Below are positions 16,983 to 26,433 of a stretch of DNA of 64,000 nucleotides, in pieces. A program made the translations under genes and the position numbers. The DNA is from Pseudomonas migulae. Its GTDB lineage: Bacteria > Pseudomonadota > Gammaproteobacteria > Pseudomonadales > Pseudomonadaceae. The notes below the pieces were generated by a model. That model did no database searches. It worked only from the letters and a program-made list of their open reading frames with translations, and was not told where the DNA came from. How positions within the stretch are numbered: the first letter of the stretch is position 1; every line of letters starts with the position of its first letter. Where the stretch lies: NCBI RefSeq assembly GCF_024169315.1, contig NZ_JALJWR010000001.1, positions 1,819,501-1,883,500 of the forward strand. The letters run 5' to 3'.

Positions 16983-18329
16983 GTGAATACATCCATCTCC
17001 GGGATGCACGACGGCGCCGATTCGGTCCTGAAGTCCGCCATCTCGAAAGTGAAACGCCACGTTCTGCCGCTGTTCGTCATCATGTTCATCGTCAACTACA
17101 TTGACCGCGTGAACATCGGCTTCGTCCGCGCGCACATGGAACATGACCTGGGCATCGGCGCTGCCGCCTACGGCCTCGGCGCCGGTCTGTTCTTCATCGG
17201 TTACGCGCTGTTCGAAGTCCCCTCCAACATCCTCCTGCAAAAAGTCGGCGCACGAATCTGGCTGACCCGCATCATGCTGACCTGGGGCCTGGTGGCCGCT
17301 TGCATGGCCTTCATCCAGAACGAAACCCACTTCTATATCCTGCGATTCCTGCTGGGCGTCGCAGAAGCCGGGTTCTTCCCGGGGGTGATTTACTACTTCA
17401 CTCGCTGGCTGCCAGGCGTCGAGCGCGGCAAGGCCATTGCGATTTTCCTCAGCGGTTCTGCCATTGCTTCACTGATCTCCGGCCCATTGTCCGGGCTGCT
17501 CCTGCAAATCAGCGGTTTCGGCATGCACGGCTGGCAATGGATGTACTTCATCGAAGGCATGTTCTCGGTCGGGCTGTGTGTATTCGTCTGGTTCTGGCTG
17601 GACTCCAAACCCCACGACGCCAAATGGCTCAGCCGCGAAGAGCAGGACGCGCTGGTCAAAGCCATCGACGACGAACAACTGGCCCGCGAAGCCGCGACGC
17701 CGATCAAACCGTCCCTGGGCAAGCTGCTCAAGGATCGCCAGATCATCCTGTTCTGCCTGATCTACTTCTTCATTCAGCTGACCATCTACGCCGCGACCTT
17801 CTGGCTGCCGAGCATCATCAAGAAGATGGGCGACCTCAGCGATATCCAGGTCGGGCTGTTCAACTCGATTCCGTGGTTGCTGTCGATCGTCGGCATGTAC
17901 GCCTTCGCTTCGTTGTCAGCGAAATGGAAACACCAGCAAGCCTGGGTGGCCGCTGCCCTGCTGATCGCGGCGGCCGGGATGTTCATGTCCACCACTGGCG
18001 GGCCGATCTTTGCCTTCGTTGCGATCTGCTTCGCAGCGCTGGGTTTCAAATCGGCGTCGTCACTGTTCTGGCCGATTCCCCAGGCGTACCTCGATGCACG
18101 GATCGCCGCGGGCGTCATCGCGCTGATCAACTCGGTGGGCAACCTGGGCGGTTTCGTCGCACCGACCACGTTCGGCCTGCTCGAAGAACACACCGGTTCG
18201 ATCCAGGGCGGGCTGTATGGCCTGGCCGCCACGTCGATCATTGCCGCGATCATCGTCTTCGCCGCACGCAACACACCGAAAACCGCACCTGCCGTTGCCG
18301 TGGGCGAACCAGCGACCCACCGCGCCTGA
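16983..18329 (+). CDS. gudP: MFS D-glucarate/galactarate symporter GudP
   Basis: 448 residues from a GTG at 16983 with TGGGAG eight bases upstream; a GTG at 16968 is less well placed. Twelve helices; anion:cation symporter (ACS) family features are NYIDRVNIGFVRAHMEHDLGI in helix 1, FFIGYALFEVPSNILLQKVGAR and RFLLGVAEAGFFPGVIYY. Together with the next gene this marks uptake of hexaric acids by proton symport at the inner membrane. 24 bp to gudD, same operon. Confidence 0.88.
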   Translation: MNTSISGMHDGADSVLKSAISKVKRHVLPLFVIMFIVNYIDRVNIGFVRAHMEHDLGIGAAAYGLGAGLFFIGYALFEVPSNILLQKVGARIWLTRIMLTWGLVAACMAFIQNETHFYILRFLLGVAEAGFFPGVIYYFTRWLPGVERGKAIAIFLSGSAIASLISGPLSGLLLQISGFGMHGWQWMYFIEGMFSVGLCVFVWFWLDSKPHDAKWLSREEQDALVKAIDDEQLAREAATPIKPSLGKLLKDRQIILFCLIYFFIQLTIYAATFWLPSIIKKMGDLSDIQVGLFNSIPWLLSIVGMYAFASLSAKWKHQQAWVAAALLIAAAGMFMSTTGGPIFAFVAICFAALGFKSASSLFWPIPQAYLDARIAAGVIALINSVGNLGGFVAPTTFGLLEEHTGSIQGGLYGLAATSIIAAIIVFAARNTPKTAPAVAVGEPATHRA

Positions 18330-18353
18330 ACATAGCGTTGTAAGGACAAGAAA

Positions 18354-19697
18354 ATGAACCCACAAGAAACCGCAAAAGCCCCGATCATCACCAGCATGCA
18401 AGTGGTTCCGGTGGCCGGTCACGACGGCATGCTGCTCAATCTGAGCGGCGCCCACGGCCCGTTTTTCACCCGTAATATCGTGATCCTCAAGGACAACGCC
18501 GGCCACACCGGCGTCGGCGAAGTGCCCGGTGGCGAGCGTATTCGCCAGACGCTGGAAGATGCGCGCAGCCTGGTGGTCGGCAGCCCGATCGGCACGTATC
18601 AGAAGATCCTCAACCAGGTGCGCCAGACCTTCGCCGACCGCGATGCCGGCGGCCGCGGTCTGCAGACGTTCGACCTGCGCATCACCATCCACGCCGTCAC
18701 CGGCCTGGAAGCGGCGTTGCTCGACTTGCTCGGTCAGCATCTGGACGTGCCGGTCGCCGCCCTGCTCGGCGAAGGCCAGCAGCGCGATGAAGTGAAGATG
18801 CTCGGTTACCTGTTTTATGTCGGTGATCGCCACCAGACTGATCTGGCTTATCGCAACGAACCGGACGCCGACAACGACTGGTTCCGCGTACGTCACGAAA
18901 AAGCCATGACCGCCGACGCCGTGGTTCGCCTGGCGGAAGCTGCCCACGCCCGTTACGGTTTCAAGGATTTCAAACTCAAGGGCGGCGTGCTAAGTGGCGA
19001 TGAAGAAATCGAAGCGGTCACCGCGCTGGCCGAACGCTTCCCCGAGGCGCGCATCACCCTCGATCCGAATGGCGCCTGGTCGCTGAAAGAAGCCATTCGT
19101 TTGTGCCGGGATCAGCATCACGTCCTGGCCTACGCCGAAGACCCGTGCGGTGCGGAAAACGGTTACTCGGGCCGCGAAGTCATGGCTGAATTCCGTCGCG
19201 CCACCGGCCTGAAAACCGCGACCAACATGATCGCCACCGACTGGCGGGAAATGGGCCACGCGATCCAGTTGCAATCAGTGGACATTCCCCTGGCCGACCC
19301 GCACTTCTGGACCATGCAGGGCTCGGTTCGCGTGGCGCAGATGTGCCATGAATGGGGCCTGACCTGGGGCTCGCACTCCAACAACCACTTCGATATTTCC
19401 CTGGCGATGTTCACCCACGTCGCGGCCGCCGCACCGGGCGACATCACCGCCATCGACACCCACTGGATCTGGCAGGACGGCCAGCGCCTGACCAAAGCCC
19501 CGCTGCAAATCGTCGACGGTTGCGTGCAGGTGCCGAAGAAACCGGGACTCGGGGTTGAGCTGGACATGGACCAGTTGGCCAAGGCCCATGAACTGTACAA
19601 AGGCATGGGGCTTGGCGCGCGGGACGACAGCGTGGCGATGCAGTTTCTGATTCCGGGGTGGACGTTTGATAACAAGCGGCCGTGTCTGGTGCGCTGA
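18354..19697 (+). CDS. gudD: Glucarate dehydratase
   Basis: 447 residues, enolase superfamily. Catalytic and metal residues can be placed: KLKGG with Lys207/Lys209, DPNGAW with Asp237/Asn239, AEDP with Glu262, ATNMIATDW with Asn291, and [10 protein letters not shown] with His341, each two residues after the E. coli GudD numbering. It dehydrates D-glucarate (and L-idarate) to 5-keto-4-deoxy-D-glucarate in the cytoplasm. The next pathway enzymes (KdgD and the ketoglutarate semialdehyde dehydrogenase) are not in this window. Confidence 0.94.
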   Translation: MNPQETAKAPIITSMQVVPVAGHDGMLLNLSGAHGPFFTRNIVILKDNAGHTGVGEVPGGERIRQTLEDARSLVVGSPIGTYQKILNQVRQTFADRDAGGRGLQTFDLRITIHAVTGLEAALLDLLGQHLDVPVAALLGEGQQRDEVKMLGYLFYVGDRHQTDLAYRNEPDADNDWFRVRHEKAMTADAVVRLAEAAHARYGFKDFKLKGGVLSGDEEIEAVTALAERFPEARITLDPNGAWSLKEAIRLCRDQHHVLAYAEDPCGAENGYSGREVMAEFRRATGLKTATNMIATDWREMGHAIQLQSVDIPLADPHFWTMQGSVRVAQMCHEWGLTWGSHSNNHFDISLAMFTHVAAAAPGDITAIDTHWIWQDGQRLTKAPLQIVDGCVQVPKKPGLGVELDMDQLAKAHELYKGMGLGARDDSVAMQFLIPGWTFDNKRPCLVR

Positions 19698-19724
19698 TCA
19701 ACCAAGGAACACCGCAGTTCCCCC

Positions 19725-19818
19725 CTGTGGGAGCGGGCTTGCTCGCGAAAGCGGTCTGTCAGTCACATCAATGCAAGATGTGCCGCCGCCTTCGCGAGCA
19801 AGCCCGCTCCCACAGGGT
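19725..19818. repeat. REP doublet
   Basis: TGTGGGAGCGGGCTTGCTCG and inverted CGAGCAAGCCCGCTCCCACA between gudD and ampR. Confidence 0.95.
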
Positions 19819-19828
19819 TTTGCGGTGC

Positions 19829-20710
19829 TCACCCGTTTTGCTGTGCCACTTGTAATAGCCAGCTCTTGAATGTCGACATAGCAGGAGTCTCGGCCCGCGA
19901 CTGTAAGCGGGTCAGCCAATAGCTGCCGGTGGTGATGCCAATGGCGAACGGTTGCTCTATGGAACCCGTCGCCAGTTGCCGGGCGAACATCAGCGGTGGC
20001 GCCAATGCCACGCCCATTCCTTGCAGTGCCGCCTCCATCATCGCCAGCGAGGAATCGAAGACGATGCTCCGGGGTGGCGCGGCATGGGCAGCAAGGCCGG
20101 TGGCCTGAAACCATTCGGGCCACTCATCGGTGCGATAGGAGCGCAGCAGTGTCTGCTGCAACAGATCGTCCGGCGTGCGCAATTGCAGGGCAATCCCGGG
20201 CACGCACAACACCGACAACGGCGCCTCGATCAAGCGCACCGCCTCAATCCCGTGCCACGCCCCCGCGCCAAAGCGAATCGCGTAATCCAGCCCTTCCGCC
20301 GCCACGTCCACCCGATTGTTGTGGGTCGATAGGCGCAAATCTATGAACGGATGTTTCGTCTGGAAGTCGGCCAACCGCGGCAACAACCAGCCCACCGCAA
20401 ACGTTCCCACCGCACCCACCGTCAGCACTTCACGAAAATGCCCGCCCTCGAAACGCTCGAGGGTTTCGGCGATGCGGTCGAAGGACTCGCGCAGCACCGG
20501 CAACAACGTCTCCCCTTCACTGGTCAGCATCAGGCCGCGGGGCAAGCGTTTGAACAGCGTGACGTTAAGCTGGGCTTCCAGGCTTTTGACCTGATGACTC
20601 ACCGCAGCCTGCGTCACGCACAATTCCACCGCCGCCCGTGTGAAACTCAAGTGGCGTGCAGAAGCTTCGAAAGCGCGCAGTGCGTTGAGCGGTAATTGCG
20701 GCCGGATCAT
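19829..20710 (-). CDS. ampR: LysR-type regulator AmpR
   Basis: 293 residues of the GcvA/AmpR branch: RPQLPLNALRAFEASARHLSFTRAAVELCVTQAAVSHQVKSLE forms the HTH and LFKRLPRGLMLTSEGE the wing; the effector domain carries VGTFAVGWLLPRL and NRVDVAAEGLDYAIRFG. Divergent to a class C beta-lactamase gene, the standard ampR-ampC layout. In other species AmpR represses ampC when bound to UDP-MurNAc-pentapeptide and activates it with anhydro-muropeptides released by beta-lactams. Start in agreement with conserved N-terminus. Confidence 0.92.
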   Translation of the reverse strand: MIRPQLPLNALRAFEASARHLSFTRAAVELCVTQAAVSHQVKSLEAQLNVTLFKRLPRGLMLTSEGETLLPVLRESFDRIAETLERFEGGHFREVLTVGAVGTFAVGWLLPRLADFQTKHPFIDLRLSTHNNRVDVAAEGLDYAIRFGAGAWHGIEAVRLIEAPLSVLCVPGIALQLRTPDDLLQQTLLRSYRTDEWPEWFQATGLAAHAAPPRSIVFDSSLAMMEAALQGMGVALAPPLMFARQLATGSIEQPFAIGITTGSYWLTRLQSRAETPAMSTFKSWLLQVAQQNG

Positions 20711-20869
20711 GCCAACCCCCTAATTTTTCTAATGCCTCATCCGAAATAACGTCGTTTGTCGATGGCCGGCAAAGTGACTAGATTTGGCACCCTCATCGGC
20801 GCCCGATGTGCAAACCGCTCGGAGTGTAGCGGGTACACCTCTCAAAAACTCATGGACAGCAGATTGATC
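20711..20869. promoter_or_regulatory. Divergent ampR-ampC control region
   Basis: 159-bp shared upstream region. CTAATTTTTCTAAT (20720-20733) close to the ampR start is an A/T-rich direct repeat of the kind bound by GcvA/AmpR-type LysR proteins and is the best operator candidate. No confident sigma-70 promoter for ampC was fixed by eye. Confidence 0.4.
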
Positions 20870-22036
20870 ATGCACAACTTCAGACTCAGCAAGGCTTTGT
20901 CCTGCAGCGCTTTCGGACTGTTTCTCGGCGCCGGTTACTGCGTCGCCGGAACTCCCACGGACCCGCAGATCGAAGCGGCGGTCAAAGACGCCGTCGTTCC
21001 GGTCATGCAGCAACAGAACATTGCGGGCATGGCGATCGCCATCACCGTCAACGGCAAGCCACATTACTTTAACTACGGCGTGGCCTCGAAGGAAACCGGC
21101 ACGGCTATCACCGAAGACACGCTGTTCGAGATCGGATCGGTGAGCAAAACCTTCACCGCCACCCTCGCCGCCTACGCCCAGGCCAGCGGCAAACTGTCCC
21201 TGTCCGACAAGGCCAGCCACATCCTGCCGGCGTTGCGCGGCAGTGCGTTCGATAACATCAGCGTGCTGCAACTGGGCACGTACACCGCCGGTGGCCTGCC
21301 GCTGCAATTCCCGAGCAATGCCGATGCGCCGGACAAGATGCTCGGTTATTTCAAACAGTGGAAACCGGTCTACGCCGCTGGCAGCCATCGGCAGTATTCG
21401 AACCCGAGCCTGGGGTTGTTCGGTTATCTCGCGGCCAAGAGCATGGGGCAGCCGTTTGACGAGTTGATGGAAAAAACCTTGCTGCCGAAACTCGGGTTGC
21501 AGCACACCTTCCTGAAGGTGCCGCCCACACAAATGGCGCTTTACGCTCAGGGCTACACCAAGGATGACAAGCCTGTGCGGGTTGAACCGGGCGCACTGGA
21601 TTCGCAGGCGTATGGCGTGAAAACCAGCGCCTCGGACCTGCTTCGATACGTCGAAGCGAACATGAAGCCGTCCGGCCTTGAAGCGCCGATGCAGCAGGCC
21701 ATCGCCGCGACGCATACCGGCTACTACACGGTGGGCGACATGACTCAGGGCCTGGGCTGGGAGCGTTACACCTACCCGATCACCCTCGACAAACTGCTCG
21801 CCGGCAACTCGTCGCAGATGGCGATGGAAGCGCACAAAGTCCAGTGGTTGAACCCGCCGCAACCTCAACCGGCCAATGCACTGTTCAACAAAACCGGCTC
21901 AACCGGCGGCTTCGGCGCTTACGTGGCTTATGTGCCGTCGAAGGACATTGGCATCGTGATCCTGGCCAACAAAAACTACCCGAACCCGGAGCGGATCAAA
22001 ATCGCCCACTCGATACTGAGCACACTCAGCCAATAA
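20870..22036 (+). CDS. ampC: Class C beta-lactamase AmpC
   Basis: 388 residues from ATG 20870 (an ATG at 20852 would add six). A signal peptide precedes GTPTDPQIEAAV. All class C motifs are present with canonical spacing: SVSK (Ser90, Lys93), YSN (Tyr176) and KTG (Lys341); Ser-to-Tyr is 86 and Ser-to-Lys 251 residues as in AmpC numbering 64/150/315. Periplasmic serine cephalosporinase, expected inducible through the adjacent ampR. A terminator follows. No residue looks defective. Confidence 0.95.
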   Translation: MHNFRLSKALSCSAFGLFLGAGYCVAGTPTDPQIEAAVKDAVVPVMQQQNIAGMAIAITVNGKPHYFNYGVASKETGTAITEDTLFEIGSVSKTFTATLAAYAQASGKLSLSDKASHILPALRGSAFDNISVLQLGTYTAGGLPLQFPSNADAPDKMLGYFKQWKPVYAAGSHRQYSNPSLGLFGYLAAKSMGQPFDELMEKTLLPKLGLQHTFLKVPPTQMALYAQGYTKDDKPVRVEPGALDSQAYGVKTSASDLLRYVEANMKPSGLEAPMQQAIAATHTGYYTVGDMTQGLGWERYTYPITLDKLLAGNSSQMAMEAHKVQWLNPPQPQPANALFNKTGSTGGFGAYVAYVPSKDIGIVILANKNYPNPERIKIAHSILSTLSQ

Positions 22037-22052
22037 CACCCCGGAACAGATG

Positions 22053-22093
22053 GAAAAAAAATGGGCGACCCCTTGAGGTCGCCCATTTTCGTT
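22053..22093 (+). terminator. Terminator of ampC
   Basis: AAATGGGCGACC-CCTT-GAGGTCGCCCATTTTCGTT, 17 bases after the stop. Its stem and right flank TTCGTTAGCGC reappear at 24474. Confidence 0.92.
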
Positions 22094-22198
22094 AGCGCAT
22101 CGTTATTGACGAGAATGGACCAATATGTCCAATATGGACAAATACATCCACAACACTCACTGACGCCACACCCACCTTTGTGAAACGGGAGATCGACA

Positions 22199-22972
22199 AT
22201 GAAAAAAACAATGAGCCTCGGCTTTGCATTGGCAATGTGTGTCACGAGTGCTCTGGCGGAGAATGCGCCACTGCGCATCGGCATCGAAGCTGCCTATCCG
22301 CCGTTCGCCTTCAAGACCTCCGACGGCAGCATCGGCGGGTTTGACTACGAGATCGGCAATGCCTTGTGCGCGCAGATGCAAACCAAGTGTGTCTGGGTCG
22401 AACAGGAGTTCGACGGCCTGATCCCTTCGCTGAAAGTGCGCAAAATCGATGCGGTGATTTCCTCGATGCTGATCACCGAAGAACGCAAGCGCTCGGTCAC
22501 CTTCACCGACAAATACTATTCAAGCCCGGCGCGGCTGGTGATGAAGGCCGGTTCGCAGGTCGATGACGATTTCAGCCAGCTTAAGGGCAAGCGTATCGGC
22601 GTACAGCGCGGCACGTCTCAGGATCGCTACGCCACCGACAAGCTGCAACCGTTGGGCACCGAGATTGTCCGTTACGGCTCGCAATCGGAAATCTACCTGG
22701 ACATGCAGTCCGACCGTCTCGACGGCACCATCGCCAATGCCGCGCCGCTGCAAGAGGGTTTCCTGAAGACGCCGCAAGGCCAGGGCTTCGCCTTCGTCGG
22801 GCCGGAGCTGCGCAACAAGGAATATTTTGGCGAAGGCACCGGGATTGCGGTGAGCAAGGGCAACACCGAGCTGGCGCAGCGTTTCAACACAGCCATCAAA
22901 GCCCTGCGCGCCGACGGTACTTACCAGCAGGTCGAGAAGAAATACTTCGACTACAACATTTATGGCGATTGA
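22199..22972 (+). CDS. ABC-type amino acid solute-binding protein
   Basis: 257 residues. Signal peptide of about 20 residues (ending SALA), then the SBP family 3 fold: LRIGIEAAYPPFAFKTSDGSIGGFDYEIGNALC at the start of lobe 1, EQEFDGLIPSLKVRKIDAVISSMLITEERKRSV, and KRIGVQRGTSQDRYATDKL. This wording is that of Lys/Arg/Orn/His-binding proteins (ArgT/HisJ/AotJ group). Periplasmic. No permease or ATPase is adjacent; instead a D-aminoacylase follows after 25 bp, suggesting a substrate such as an N-acyl or D-amino acid. Confidence 0.88.
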   Translation: MKKTMSLGFALAMCVTSALAENAPLRIGIEAAYPPFAFKTSDGSIGGFDYEIGNALCAQMQTKCVWVEQEFDGLIPSLKVRKIDAVISSMLITEERKRSVTFTDKYYSSPARLVMKAGSQVDDDFSQLKGKRIGVQRGTSQDRYATDKLQPLGTEIVRYGSQSEIYLDMQSDRLDGTIANAAPLQEGFLKTPQGQGFAFVGPELRNKEYFGEGTGIAVSKGNTELAQRFNTAIKALRADGTYQQVEKKYFDYNIYGD

Positions 22973-22997
22973 ATCGCGGTTCGCTGGAGCATTCTGA

Positions 22998-24431
22998 ATG
23001 ACAGTCATCGACACCCTGATCCGTCACGCCACGCTCATCGATGGAACCGGCACACTGCCCTTTGTCGGGGATGTCGCGGTGGTTGACGGCAGGATTCACG
23101 CGATCGGTCATTTCCCCGACCTCGATGCCCGGAACGTGATCGATGCACGGGGCAAAATCCTCAGTCCGGGCTTCATCGACGTGCACACCCATGATGATCT
23201 GGCCCTGCTCAAGCAACCGGCCATGCTGCCGAAAATCTGCCAGGGCGTGACCACGGTGATTGTCGGGAACTGCGGCATCAGCGCGGCCGGGGTGCGCCTT
23301 CGTGGCGAGCCGCCGGACCCGATGAACCTCCTCGGCGAGGCCGCCGATTTCAAGCACCCAAGCTTCGCTGACTATGCGGCCGCGATCGAGGCGGCCCGGC
23401 CGGCGGTGAACGTCGCAGCGCTGGTCGGCCATACCGCGCTGCGCGCCAACCACATGGAGCAATTCGATCGTGCGGCGACGCCCCACGAACTCGCAGCCAT
23501 GCGCGAAGACCTCAAGGCGGCGCTGGAACAAGGCGCGTTGGGGCTGAGCACCGGGCTGGCCTACCGCAATGCCCTGCAAGCCCCCACCAGCGAAGTCGAT
23601 TTCCTGGCAGCCACCTTGCAGGAGGCAGACGCAATCTATGTGAGCCATATCCGCTCCGAAGATGACGAAATCATCGAGGCCATCGACGAGGCCCTCGACA
23701 TTGGTCGCGATGCCGGCGTGCCGGTGATCATTTCCCACCTCAAATGCGCCGGACGCGGAAACTGGGGGCGCAGCGCGGCGATCATCGGAAAAATCGAATC
23801 CGCACGCCGCCAGCATCCAGTGGGTTGCGATTGCTATCCCTACGCCGCCAGCTCGACCACCATCGACCCGCGCATCGTCGACGAAAGCTTCCGGATCCAG
23901 ATCACCTGGTCGACACCGCACCCCGAGATGGCCGGCAAAGACCTCAAGGACATCGCCGCTCTCTGGGGCATTTCACAGGTCGACGCTGCGCAACGACTGG
24001 AACCGGGCGGTGCGATTTACCACGAGATGGATGAGGCCGATGTGTCGCGCATCCTGGCTTATCCCCACACCATGATCGGCTCCGATGGCTTGCCCAACGA
24101 CCCGCGCCCGCACCCCAGACTGTGGGGCACGTTTCCTCGGGTACTGGGGCATTACAGCCGCGATCAGGGACTGTTCCCGCTGCAAGAAGCAGTGCGCAAA
24201 ATGACCGGACTGCCGGCTGAACGATTTGGCCTGCGCGATCGCGGTCGGCTCGAGGTGGGTGCCTGGGCCGACCTCGTCTTGTTCGATGCGGTCGACATTC
24301 GTGACTGCGCCACGTTTGAGCAACCGACGCTGCAACCTCAGGGCATCGAGGTCGTGTGGGTCAACGGTGCGTTGTCTTACAGCCAGGGCCAGAGCACCGA
24401 CGCGCGGAGCGGGCAGTTTATTCGCCGCTGA
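22998..24431 (+). CDS. D-aminoacylase / N-acyl-D-amino-acid deacylase
   Basis: 477 residues, amidohydrolase superfamily. Signatures: PGFIDVHTHDD (His63, His65 metal ligands), IVGNCGISAAG with Cys92, the metal ligand typical of D-aminoacylases, GHTALRANHM, LSTGLAYRNALQAPTSEV, SHLK and IGSDGLPNDPRPHPRLWGTFPRVLG. The C-terminal beta-sandwich closes with VVWVNGALSYSQGQ. It hydrolyses N-acyl-D-amino acids to D-amino acid and carboxylate in the cytoplasm. Co-transcribed with the binding protein. Confidence 0.9.
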   Translation: MTVIDTLIRHATLIDGTGTLPFVGDVAVVDGRIHAIGHFPDLDARNVIDARGKILSPGFIDVHTHDDLALLKQPAMLPKICQGVTTVIVGNCGISAAGVRLRGEPPDPMNLLGEAADFKHPSFADYAAAIEAARPAVNVAALVGHTALRANHMEQFDRAATPHELAAMREDLKAALEQGALGLSTGLAYRNALQAPTSEVDFLAATLQEADAIYVSHIRSEDDEIIEAIDEALDIGRDAGVPVIISHLKCAGRGNWGRSAAIIGKIESARRQHPVGCDCYPYAASSTTIDPRIVDESFRIQITWSTPHPEMAGKDLKDIAALWGISQVDAAQRLEPGGAIYHEMDEADVSRILAYPHTMIGSDGLPNDPRPHPRLWGTFPRVLGHYSRDQGLFPLQEAVRKMTGLPAERFGLRDRGRLEVGAWADLVLFDAVDIRDCATFEQPTLQPQGIEVVWVNGALSYSQGQSTDARSGQFIRR

Positions 24432-24473
24432 CCCGGATGCTTGTTTGCTCCTGCCGGGAGCAGCGGTCAAAAC

Positions 24474-24511
24474 AAAATGGGCGACCTGTCGAGGTCGCCC
24501 ATTTTCGTTAG
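24474..24511. terminator. Bidirectional terminator, near-copy of the ampC one
   Basis: AAAATGGGCGACC-TGTC-GAGGTCGCCCATTTTCGTT between the convergent D-aminoacylase and DUF4174 genes; A/T tracts on both sides. Confidence 0.9.
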
Positions 24512-24530
24512 CGCGTGTCCGTTGACGTAT

Positions 24531-25079
24531 TCAATCGTCAGGCATTTCCGGCGGCTTGGCGGGCTTCGCCGGTTTGCCCGGTTTCGTCCCCTTGACGGCC
24601 TTGGCCGGTTCGGCTTCAGTCACCGGCGGTGGCGTGGGCACCGAGGCTTCTTTCTCGGTCGGCGGTAGTTGGTCGACGGTACTGAAGATCGTCTTCAGAT
24701 CAACCGCATCCGATTGCTCGAGTTTCTTTTCGCCGTCCTTGCCAACCAGAATCACCTTGGTCTTCGCGCCAGCGCCCAACTTGAGCGAGCGGATCAGTGC
24801 TGCCGTGTCTTGTGGTCCCAGGTCTTTGCCTTCGCGCTGGCCCATCAGATTGAGCACGGTGTACAGAACCATATTGCGGTCGGTGAATTCCTTGCGATTG
24901 GCCGGCTCATCCAGCGACTTTTTCAGGCTGACCCACGTCGGATCGACCGTGCTCGGGGCGATGACAATCAGCGGCCGGGACCGACCCTTGTCCATGTCCA
25001 GCGGTGAGTCGCCATCGGCGGCGAGCAAGGGGCCAGCAATCGCCAGCAGGGTTGTCAGGGTCAATGACCTGATGAGCAT
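24531..25079 (-). CDS. DUF4174 exported protein
   Basis: 182 residues from ATG 25079, six bases after AAAGGAG (the ATG at 25085 touches the ribosome site). Signal peptide ending LLAA, then the thioredoxin-like DUF4174 core: GRSRPLIVIAPSTVDPTWVSLKKSLDEPANRKEFTDRNMVLYTV, and GAKTKVILVGKDGEKKLEQSDAVDLKTIFSTVDQLP. No Cys pair, so not a redox thioredoxin. The C-terminus is a Pro/Lys-rich tail (GKPAKPAKPPEMP). Periplasmic; function unknown. Confidence 0.85.
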   Translation of the reverse strand: MLIRSLTLTTLLAIAGPLLAADGDSPLDMDKGRSRPLIVIAPSTVDPTWVSLKKSLDEPANRKEFTDRNMVLYTVLNLMGQREGKDLGPQDTAALIRSLKLGAGAKTKVILVGKDGEKKLEQSDAVDLKTIFSTVDQLPPTEKEASVPTPPPVTEAEPAKAVKGTKPGKPAKPAKPPEMPDD

Positions 25080-25260
25080 GCGCATCTCCTTTTGATATCC
25101 ACGCTCTAATGATTGCGCATCGCGGCGTTCGTTCCGGGTGACGCACCGCAATTGTGTCTCGCCTTGACCCAAGCTTAGGTCAGGGCGGTCATTGCGCAAC
25201 AGGCTGGACTAATCTCATAGCTCATACACACACCGCCTGATCCGCCGTGAGGACCTGACC

Positions 25261-25629
25261 GTGAGCGCTCAGTTGAACCACACCATTGTCTGGTGTCGCG
25301 ACAAGCAGACATCGGCCCACTACCTGGCAGACCTCCTCGGCCTGCCCGCCCCCGAACCCTTCGGGCCGATGTTGATCGTCAGGTTCGACAACGGCGTGTC
25401 GCTGGATTACTACGACAATGACCCGCCGATAGCCTCACAGCATTATGCGTTCCTGATCGGCGACGACGATTTCGATGCGGCCTTCGCGCGCCTGCAAGCC
25501 AGAAAGCAGCCGTGGTGGGCCGACCCTGGCAAGCAGCGCCCCGAAGAGATCAATGACCATGCGGGAGGGCGGCGCGTGTATTTCGATGACCCGGACGGGC
25601 ATCTACTGGAGATGTTCACCCGTGAATGA
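25261..25629 (+). CDS. VOC family (glyoxalase-like) protein
   Basis: 122 residues from a GTG. Two beta-alpha-beta-beta-beta modules of the vicinal oxygen chelate fold: LNHTIVWCRDKQTSAHYLADLLGL, then HYAFLIGDDDFDAAFARLQAR and GGRRVYFDDPDGHLLEMFTR. Metal ligands could be His7, and Glu near the end (LLEM). Members include dioxygenases, glyoxalases and antibiotic-binding proteins; the substrate cannot be told. Cytoplasmic; divergent to DUF4174. Confidence 0.88.
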   Translation: MSAQLNHTIVWCRDKQTSAHYLADLLGLPAPEPFGPMLIVRFDNGVSLDYYDNDPPIASQHYAFLIGDDDFDAAFARLQARKQPWWADPGKQRPEEINDHAGGRRVYFDDPDGHLLEMFTRE

Positions 25630-25647
25630 CTGAGGCCCGGGCAAACA

Positions 25648-26433
25648 TCAGAACGCCAGTTTGTAGCCGATCAGCACCAGCATCGTGGCCAGGCATGGGC
25701 GCAACACTTCATCGGAGATACGGCCCGTCAGGTGACTGCCCAGGTAAATGCCCGGCAGCGAACCGATCAGCAAGAAGCCCAATACATGCCAGTCCATGTT
25801 GCCCATGCTGGCATGGCCCAGACCGGCGACCAGGGTCAGCGGCACGGCGTGGGCGATTTCCGTGCCGACCAGCCGACGGGTCGGCAGCAGCGGATAGAGG
25901 ATGAACAACGCCACGGTCCCCAGCGCACCTGCGCCGATGGAGGTCAGGGCCACCATCGTGCCGAGGACAAGGCCGGTGATCACGGTCAGCACATTCAAGC
26001 GCTGGCCGCTGGGGTTGTACTCGCCGCCCGCTCGTTTGTGGGCAAAGTCGAGCAGGCGTTTCTTGAAGAAAATCGCCAGTGCCGTGGCAAACAGCACAAA
26101 ACCCAGTGCCTGTTTGATGACGGCGTTCATCGCGTCCGGGGAGGTTTGCAGACTGCTGAGGAACCACAGCGTCAGCGCCACCGCCGGCACACTGCCGAGG
26201 GTCAGCCAGCCGGTAATCGCCCAGTCGATGTTCTTATTCTTGCGATGCACCAGCACACCGCTCGATTTGGTGATCGCCGCGTACAGCAGGTCCGTCCCGA
26301 CCGCCGTGGCCGGATTGATCCCGAACCACAGCAGGATCGGCGTCATCAGCGAGCCGCCGCCCACGCCGGTCATGCCGACGATGAACCCCACCACCAAACC
26401 TGCAACCACCAACCCGAAGTTAACGAAATCCAT
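25648..26433 (-). CDS. TauE/SafE family sulfite/organosulfonate exporter-like permease
   Basis: 261 residues from ATG 26433 (longer readings are hydrophilic). About eight helices in two repeats, each starting with a Gly-rich turn: VGFIVGMTGVGGGSLMTPILLWFGINPATAVGTDLLYA and GTMVALTSIGAGALGTVALFILYP. These are the TauE/SafE (DUF81) hallmarks. Likely exports sulfite, sulfoacetate or another small anion across the inner membrane. Convergent with the VOC gene. Confidence 0.88.
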   Translation of the reverse strand: MDFVNFGLVVAGLVVGFIVGMTGVGGGSLMTPILLWFGINPATAVGTDLLYAAITKSSGVLVHRKNKNIDWAITGWLTLGSVPAVALTLWFLSSLQTSPDAMNAVIKQALGFVLFATALAIFFKKRLLDFAHKRAGGEYNPSGQRLNVLTVITGLVLGTMVALTSIGAGALGTVALFILYPLLPTRRLVGTEIAHAVPLTLVAGLGHASMGNMDWHVLGFLLIGSLPGIYLGSHLTGRISDEVLRPCLATMLVLIGYKLAF

